A DNA stretch of 6,229 nt, from contig DIPB01000058.1 of the NCBI GenBank assembly GCA_002426275.1, forward strand, positions 23,689 through 29,917, written 5' to 3'. Within the stretch, counting starts at the first letter, position 1; the number at the start of each line of letters is the position of its first letter. This DNA is from Firmicutes bacterium UBA5499 (GTDB lineage: Bacteria > Bacillota > DTU084). Of the stretch, positions 1 to 6,229 are shown in pieces. The translations under genes and the position numbers were made by a program. Below the pieces are notes generated by a model. The model did not search any database and was not told the origin of the DNA. It saw only the letters and a program-made list of their open reading frames with translations.

Positions 1-253
1 GAGTATCTTTGGCAATCCTGCCATGAGTCAGATAATATTTTTTCCCATGCAGTTCTATGAGCTGCTCGTCTTTCAGCCCCACCAGAACGCGCTGCGCAGT
101 TACCAGTGATATTCCTCGCGTCTGAGCCAATGCTCTAGTAGTCAGAAAATGGCTGCCTGGCGCGCCGAAATCGCCATCTATGATCTTTTGCTTTAAAACG
201 CGCTGCACTTGAAGATAGACTGGCAGTCGCTTCGCATCGTTAGCTTCATTCAT
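1..253 (-). CDS. GntR-family transcriptional regulator, N-terminal part (cut by window edge)
   Basis: This is a DNA-binding transcription factor, of which only the first 84 codons are present; the rest lies beyond base 1. The translation begins MNEANDAKRLPVYLQVQRVL and continues as a typical GntR winged helix at about residues 10-76: an amphipathic first helix (PVYLQVQRVLKQKIIDGDF), a glycine turn (GAPGS), then the helix-turn-helix at about residues 38-62 (TRALAQTRGISLVTAQRVL) and the wing (LIELHGKKYYLT). GntR proteins bind palindromic operators as dimers and respond to a small molecule through a C-terminal domain, which is missing here, so the subfamily (YtrA, HutC, FadR or a fused sugar-binding type) and ligand cannot be named. 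The ATG at 251-253 is chosen because a TAA lies in frame 15 bases upstream and a good ribosome site precedes it. The gene is downstream of lacZ on the same strand but has its own promoter. The family call is firm; any role in lactose use is inference. Confidence 0.88.
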   Translation of the reverse strand, partial: MNEANDAKRLPVYLQVQRVLKQKIIDGDFGAPGSHFLTTRALAQTRGISLVTAQRVLVGLKDEQLIELHGKKYYLTHGRIAKDT

Positions 254-261
254 GATTTTTG

Positions 262-267
262 CTCCTT
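262..267 (-). promoter_or_regulatory. Ribosome binding site of the GntR-family gene
   Basis: On the minus strand AAGGAG lies 8 bases before the ATG at 251-253. It decides the start of the truncated gene, together with an in-frame TAA immediately upstream of it. Confidence 0.85.
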
Positions 268-287
268 AACGCCTTTTAACTGCCATT

Positions 288-316
288 AGTATATAACATC
301 TGCCATCTAATGTCAA
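288..316 (-). promoter_or_regulatory. Near-consensus housekeeping sigma promoter for the GntR-family gene
   Basis: Reading the minus strand, TTGACA (311-316, a perfect -35) is followed by a 17-base spacer (294-310) and TATACT (288-293, 5 of 6 to TATAAT). The expected start of transcription is near 281, giving a leader of about 28 bases with the AAGGAG site inside it. Spacing and placement are ideal for the vegetative sigma factor. Such a strong basal promoter suggests the gene is controlled by repression rather than activation, possibly by its own product; that part is inference. Confidence 0.8.
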
Positions 317-359
317 TATCAATTTAACATTTTTATCTATAACATTATGAATAATGTTA
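294..359. promoter_or_regulatory. Array of TAACAT/ATGTTA half-sites about 15 bp apart
   Basis: Five hexamers start at 294 (TAACAT), 310 (ATGTCA, one mismatch), 325 (TAACAT), 340 (TAACAT) and 354 (ATGTTA), so steps are 16, 15, 15 and 14 bp. The pair 340/354 forms the core of the perfect palindrome. The pair 294/310 forms an imperfect dyad filling the spacer of the GntR promoter and overlapping its -35. This would suit a repressor that blocks its own promoter and also binds upstream. AT-rich DNA produces such hexamers by chance, so the regulatory reading is tentative. Confidence 0.4.
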
Positions 360-361
360 TA
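338..361. repeat. Perfect 11-bp-arm palindrome upstream of the GntR promoter (candidate operator)
   Basis: TATAACATTAT (338-348) and ATAATGTTATA (351-361) are exact reverse complements separated by GA. The centre lies about 33 bp upstream of the -35 of the GntR-family gene. A short AT-rich palindrome next to a gene for a dimeric GntR protein is a natural operator candidate. It is not a convincing terminator: lacZ is about 200 bp away, and the stem is nearly all A-T with only one G-C pair per arm. The palindrome is seen; the operator role is inferred. Confidence 0.6.
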
Positions 362-445
362 AAAACTTGTGCCCATCTCAATTACTGCCTGTAAGGATGT
401 AATATGCTTATTTATATCTAAATATTCTATTAATTTATAGGATTA

Positions 446-491
446 CGCTCGCCTCTCACGCATCAATGCTCATTGTGCGCCAGGGCGAGCG
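446..491 (-). repeat. Two-part hairpin downstream of lacZ
   Basis: CGCTCGCC (446-453) pairs with GGCGAGCG (484-491), a GC-rich 8-bp outer stem. Inside, CGCA-CAAT (459-467, one bulged T) pairs with ATTGTGCG (472-479) around a 4-base GCTC loop, with a small internal loop between the stems. It lies about 70 bases after the lacZ stop on the lacZ strand. The flank reached after the hairpin is AT-rich but has no clean U-run, so it is either an imperfect terminator, an mRNA 3'-end stabiliser, or a small isolated repeat. Confidence 0.4.
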
Positions 492-502
492 GGAAAATGC
501 AA

Positions 503-531
503 GACTCAGATTATTGACCAGCTCCTGAGTC
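503..531 (-). terminator. Possible weak terminator of lacZ
   Basis: GACTCAG (503-509) and CTGAGTC (525-531) are a perfect 7-bp inverted repeat with a 15-base loop, about 30 bases past the lacZ stop. On the lacZ strand the stem is followed by TTGCATTTTCC, which is only moderately U-rich. The loop is long for an intrinsic terminator, so termination here is plausible but not strong. Confidence 0.35.
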
Positions 532-561
532 AAATCATTATATTATTACGGACAGCTTTTC

Positions 562-3629
<3,068 letters not shown>

Positions 3630-3641
3630 AACAGTTATCTT

Positions 3642-3650
3642 TGCTATAAT
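3642..3650 (+). promoter_or_regulatory. Extended -10 element, candidate promoter of the two-component operon
   Basis: TGCTATAAT contains a perfect TATAAT (3645-3650) preceded by the TGn extension. The hexamer 17 bases upstream (CCCTCC) does not resemble TTGACA, so recognition would rely on the extended -10 or on an activator. Transcription would start near 3657, about 105 bases before the response regulator start, which leaves room for binding sites in the leader. Confidence 0.5.
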
Positions 3651-3674
3651 TCGCCGCTCAAGGGAAAACTCCTA

Positions 3675-3698
3675 CCTGAAACATATCTTTTCCTGAAA
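3675..3698 (+). repeat. Direct repeat of CCTGAAA, 17-bp period
   Basis: CCTGAAA occurs at 3675-3681 and again at 3692-3698. Tandem heptamers are the usual form of binding site for OmpR/PhoB-type regulators, though their common period is 10-11 bp (or two turns), not 17. It could be a site for the adjacent response regulator or chance. Confidence 0.3.
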
Positions 3699-3710
3699 GG
3701 ATTAACCTCC

Positions 3711-3737
3711 TTGTTTGTCGAACAATTACTCAAACAA
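3711..3737. repeat. Inverted repeat TTGTTTG-N13-CAAACAA before the response regulator
   Basis: TTGTTTG (3711-3717) and CAAACAA (3731-3737) are exact reverse complements 13 bp apart, with a nested TTGTT/AACAA pair at 3711-3715 and 3721-3725. The repeat lies 25 bp before the start codon at 3763. With its centre about 20 bp between arm centres (two helical turns) it could bind a dimer on one face of the DNA. The repeat is seen; the role is inferred. Confidence 0.4.
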
Positions 3738-3762
3738 AATTATTACTGTGAGATGAGATTTC

Positions 3763-4470
3763 ATGGCGAAAACAAAAATCTTAGTGGTGGATGATGAACC
3801 TAACGTCTGTGAGCTTATCCGCATCTACCTGGAGCGGGAAGGGTTTACTGCGCTCATCTCACATGACGGTCTGGCTGCTCTGAACATTATCCAGCAAGAG
3901 CGACCGGATCTTGTGGTCTTAGACCTGATGCTGCCGGAACTGGATGGCTGGAAAGTATGTGAGAAACTGCGCGCGGCCGGCAATCGTGTGCCTATGATCA
4001 TGCTCTCTGCCAAAGGGCAAGAGATGGACAGGATCTTAGGCCTGGAACTGGGCGCGGACGACTACGTCACCAAACCTTTCAGCCCCATGGAGCTCGTGGC
4101 TAGAATAAAAGCGCTCCTGCGCCGCTCGGGGACACAAGAGGAAGGAACGCTGCGTTTCGAGCATTTGCTCATAGACAAAATCCGCCGGGAGGTATTGCTG
4201 CTCACCTCCCAGGGCCAGGAAGCCGTACAGCTTACGCCTAAAGAGTTTGATCTGCTCTGGTTTTTGGCCAACAATTGCGGTATGGCCTTTTCCAGAGAAC
4301 AAATTTTGGATAAGGTCTGGGGTTACGATTATTTCGGCGACACCAGAACTGTTGATGCCCATATCAAACGACTGCGGCAAAAGCTTCAGCAAACCGAAAC
4401 TTCTCCCCAGTACATTCACACCCTCTGGGGCGTAGGTTATAAATTTGAGGAAAAAATCGCCAATGTTTAA
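3763..4470 (+). CDS. OmpR/PhoB-family response regulator
   Basis: This 235-residue DNA-binding response regulator is phosphorylated by a partner kinase, almost certainly the one encoded next to it. The receiver domain (about 4-118) has the acidic pair D10/D11, the phospho-acceptor D54 in VVLDLMLPELDGW, the switch residue S82 and the conserved K104 in YVTKPFSP. After a short linker, the winged-helix effector (about 128-230) carries the typical LTPKEFDLLWFL, SREQILDKVWGYDYFGDTR, VDAHIKRLRQKL and GVGYKFE segments. All phosphorylation residues are intact, so it should be functional. Sequence style and length are closest to PhoP/ResD/WalR-type regulators (B. subtilis PhoP is 240 residues), but I cannot choose between them without comparison, so no symbol is given. 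The ATG is preceded in frame by TGA at 3754-3756, and by only a weak purine-rich ribosome site (GAGATGAG, 3750-3757). The gene overlaps the kinase by 8 bp. Confidence 0.93.
   Translation: MAKTKILVVDDEPNVCELIRIYLEREGFTALISHDGLAALNIIQQERPDLVVLDLMLPELDGWKVCEKLRAAGNRVPMIMLSAKGQEMDRILGLELGADDYVTKPFSPMELVARIKALLRRSGTQEEGTLRFEHLLIDKIRREVLLLTSQGQEAVQLTPKEFDLLWFLANNCGMAFSREQILDKVWGYDYFGDTRTVDAHIKRLRQKLQQTETSPQYIHTLWGVGYKFEEKIANV
4447..4452 (+). promoter_or_regulatory. Ribosome binding site of the histidine kinase, inside the regulator gene
   Basis: GAGGAA lies within the last codons of the response regulator, 10 bases before ATG at 4463. A TTG at 4445-4447 is in the same frame, but it overlaps this site and has no ribosome site of its own, so the ATG is preferred. 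The overlapping arrangement suggests translational coupling. Confidence 0.6.
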
Positions 4471-6211
4471 GACGATCTTCAGCAAGCTCCTGACCAGCTA
4501 TCTGATCACCATCCTCTTGACATTGTTCACTTTAGGCTTTACTTTAGACCGCTTTCTCTTCAATTTTTTCATTCAAAGCCGCCGCAACGAATTTATCCGC
4601 GATGGTCTGCAAATCAGCGAGCTTTTGTCTAAATCTCAATATATGTTTAATCCGGCGCAATTGATGGATATTCTCTCAACAATCGATCGCTTCAGCAAAG
4701 GGCAGATTTGGATCGTGGACCGCACCGGACTGGTTTTGGGCAGCACTTTTGGCGAAGGCGGTTTCCGGCTCAGCCCCCAAGAGGTACAGCAAGTTCTCTC
4801 CGGCAGGATTGTAGAGAAAGTTGGCAAGGTGCCGCGGATTGCCGAGCCGGTGCTCTCCGTGGCTGTACCGATAACAAAAAGAAACAATGTCATGGGAGCC
4901 GTGCTCCTTTTCTCCCCTTTGGCCGAAGTCACAACCACAGTCTCTCAGATGCGCCTGCTGATTTGGCGGGCAGCCTTGGTGGCAATCGCCATCGCAACGG
5001 TTCTCACCCTCGCCATCTCCCGTTCTCTGGCCAAACCGATGCGGAAAATGAGCAAAGCCGCCCTCTCCTTGGCTAAGGGAAACTTCCAAGAAAGAGTGCA
5101 GCTTGAAGGCGACGGTGAACTTGTGGAACTGGCCAAAAGCTTCAATTACCTGGCAGAACAGCTAGAACGCTCCCTGCGCACGATTTATCAGGAAAAAGAG
5201 CAGACGGAATCCATCCTGGCTAACATGGCGGAGGCAGTTCTCACCATAGATCAAAGCGGCCAGATCCTCTCGGCTAATCCCGCCGCCAGATTGATCTTCA
5301 GCCTGCCCGGACTAAACGTGAATTATCAGCGGCATTTGCAGCCGCCCGAGTTGCTTTCCCTGATCAGCCAGGCTTTATCCGAACGTAAAAATCTCACCGG
5401 AGAAGTGCAACTGCCTGAGGTAGGCTATTATCTAGTCCACATTACCTCAATGATGGACGACGATGCCGACGTTTTATTGGTTGTGCTGCAGGATATCAGC
5501 GCCAGATGGCAACTGGAGGTCATGCGCAGACAATTTGTGGCCAATGTCTCTCACGAGCTGCGCACTCCCCTCACTTCGATTCAAGGCTTTGTGGAGGCAA
5601 TCTTAGACGGCGTGGTATCTGACAATCAGGCAACTAAACATTACCTGCAAATCGTGTTAACTGAGACAAAACGGCTGAACAGACTGGTGACAGATCTGCT
5701 CGACCTTTCAAGGCTGGAATCGGGCGAGATGCCGCTAAAGCTAGAGCCTTTAGACTTAAATCTCCTCTTGGAAGATTTAGTTAAAACCATCGGACCTCTT
5801 GCCAGGAACGATGAAGTCCAGCTGCGGTTATCGCTGGATCCATCCTTGAAGACTGCTTCTGCAGACCGGGATCGCATCTCCGAGGTGATCTTAAATCTGG
5901 TTCATAACGCCTTGCGTTTCACCCCTGCGGGAGGCACTGTGACAATCGCCACCCGTAACGCAGGGGATACGGTGGAAGTCTCGGTTACGGATACAGGACC
6001 GGGAATAAACGCTGAAGATTTGGAGCGGGTCTGGGAGCGTTTTTATAAATCGGATCGGTCCCGAAACCGCGGCAGCGGCGGCACAGGCCTTGGTCTGGCC
6101 ATCGTGAAACAAATAGTGGAAGCCCACGGCGGCAAAGTTAAAGCTCAGTCAACCCCGGGAAAGGGCGCAACCTTTAGTTTCACTTTACCAACAATTTCCT
6201 CTTTTTCATAA
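4463..6211 (+). CDS. Membrane sensor histidine kinase (TM-sensor-TM-HAMP-PAS-HisKA-HATPase)
   Basis: This 582-residue inner-membrane kinase senses an external or membrane signal and phosphorylates the adjacent response regulator. Domains in order: TM1 about 10-29; extracytoplasmic sensor about 37-163, with Cache/PAS-like strands (QIWIVDRTGLVLGSTF; LSVAVPITKRNNVMGAVLLF); TM2 about 166-186; HAMP about 188-240; cytoplasmic PAS about 246-345; HisKA about 352-418 with the phospho-acceptor H364 in NVSHELRTPLTSIQGF; HATPase about 460-577 with N box N478/N482 (NLVHNALRF), G1 DTGPGI (510-515), F box ERFYKSD and G2 GGTGLGLAIV (539-548). All catalytic motifs are intact. This layout and length match PhoR, ResE and WalK of Gram-positive bacteria (B. 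subtilis PhoR is 579 residues). A phosphate role is therefore possible but unsupported by neighbours, since the window ends 18 bp after the stop. The ATG is chosen over an upstream in-frame TTG at 4445 because of GAGGAA spacing and because it gives the usual short positive N-terminus before TM1. Confidence 0.92.
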   Translation: MFKTIFSKLLTSYLITILLTLFTLGFTLDRFLFNFFIQSRRNEFIRDGLQISELLSKSQYMFNPAQLMDILSTIDRFSKGQIWIVDRTGLVLGSTFGEGGFRLSPQEVQQVLSGRIVEKVGKVPRIAEPVLSVAVPITKRNNVMGAVLLFSPLAEVTTTVSQMRLLIWRAALVAIAIATVLTLAISRSLAKPMRKMSKAALSLAKGNFQERVQLEGDGELVELAKSFNYLAEQLERSLRTIYQEKEQTESILANMAEAVLTIDQSGQILSANPAARLIFSLPGLNVNYQRHLQPPELLSLISQALSERKNLTGEVQLPEVGYYLVHITSMMDDDADVLLVVLQDISARWQLEVMRRQFVANVSHELRTPLTSIQGFVEAILDGVVSDNQATKHYLQIVLTETKRLNRLVTDLLDLSRLESGEMPLKLEPLDLNLLLEDLVKTIGPLARNDEVQLRLSLDPSLKTASADRDRISEVILNLVHNALRFTPAGGTVTIATRNAGDTVEVSVTDTGPGINAEDLERVWERFYKSDRSRNRGSGGTGLGLAIVKQIVEAHGGKVKAQSTPGKGATFSFTLPTISSFS

Positions 6212-6229
6212 TTACGTTCACTTTCTATC

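Larger units (their letters stand above)
254..561. other. Intergenic region between lacZ end and the GntR-family start
   Basis: This 308-bp gap has no credible gene. The part nearest the GntR gene (254-361) holds its ribosome site, promoter, half-sites and palindrome. The middle (362-440) is AT-rich with nothing recognisable. The part nearest lacZ (441-535) has two inverted repeats able to fold as hairpins in the lacZ transcript. Short frames such as 404-421 and 466-528 on the plus strand are too small or lack a ribosome site. No tRNA or other RNA gene was recognised. Confidence 0.7.

Noticed and set aside
404..421. Five-codon frame (MLIYI) preceded by AAGGA
   Set aside because: The ribosome-like site is well placed, but the peptide is too short to support, and no attenuator or downstream plus-strand gene accompanies it.
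466..528. Twenty-codon plus-strand frame in the gap after lacZ
   Set aside because: There is no ribosome site, it runs through two inverted repeats, and it has no distinctive composition.
3634..3661. TTGAGC-16-GATAAC as the lacZ promoter on the minus strand
   Set aside because: The start point would fall near 3627, inside the ribosome site, leaving too short a leader for normal initiation.
3677..3690. Possible catabolite-response (cre) site TGAAACATATCTTT upstream of lacZ
   Set aside because: Only the left half fits TGWAANCGNTNWCA; the central CG and right-end CA are missing.
3706..3712. AAGGAGG on the minus strand, far upstream of lacZ
   Set aside because: No start codon follows at a usable distance and no open frame continues, so it is not the ribosome site of an extra gene.
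4036..4485. A 149-codon minus-strand frame opposite the response regulator
   Set aside because: The plus-strand frame encodes a complete response regulator with all key residues; the opposite frame has no family resemblance.

Overview
The window most resembles a bacterial chromosome of the Gram-positive Bacillota (Firmicutes) type with mid-range GC. This rests on strong AGGAGG-type ribosome sites, a near-consensus housekeeping promoter, AT-rich intergenic DNA beside more GC-rich genes, and a PhoP/PhoR- or ResD/ResE-like two-component pair. The taxonomic call is an inference, and nothing here fixes a genus.

Layout, left to right. (1) 1-253, minus strand: the first 84 codons of a GntR-family winged-helix regulator, cut by the window edge. 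It has a clear ribosome site, a TTGACA-17-TATACT promoter and, further upstream, an AT-rich stretch with a perfect 11-bp-arm palindrome and a run of TAACAT/ATGTTA half-sites about 15 bp apart. (2) 254-561: a non-coding gap holding that control region and two possible hairpins downstream of the next gene. (3) 562-3615, minus strand: a complete 1017-residue GH2 beta-galactosidase of the LacZ type with all main catalytic and metal-binding residues. (4) 3616-3762: a 147-bp divergent intergenic region with the lacZ ribosome site, an extended -10 reading the other way, and several short repeats. (5) 3763-4470 and 4463-6211, plus strand: an OmpR/PhoB-type response regulator and a membrane histidine kinase (TM, extracytoplasmic sensor, TM, HAMP, PAS, HisKA, HATPase) that overlap by 8 bp and form an operon. 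The kinase ends 18 bp before the window edge.

How the parts may work together. The kinase-regulator pair is self-contained, and its own divergent promoter region is the simplest candidate target. lacZ shares that region, so control by the regulator is possible but unproven. The GntR gene lies downstream of lacZ in the same direction but has its own promoter, so it is probably a separate unit. It could still be a local sugar-responsive repressor. No sugar permease, other sugar gene, mobile element, CRISPR array or RNA gene was seen. I found no convincing evidence of a wholly new system. The most unusual signals are the spaced half-site array before the GntR gene and the LacZ active-site differences, which suggest it does not make allolactose as the E. 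coli enzyme does.
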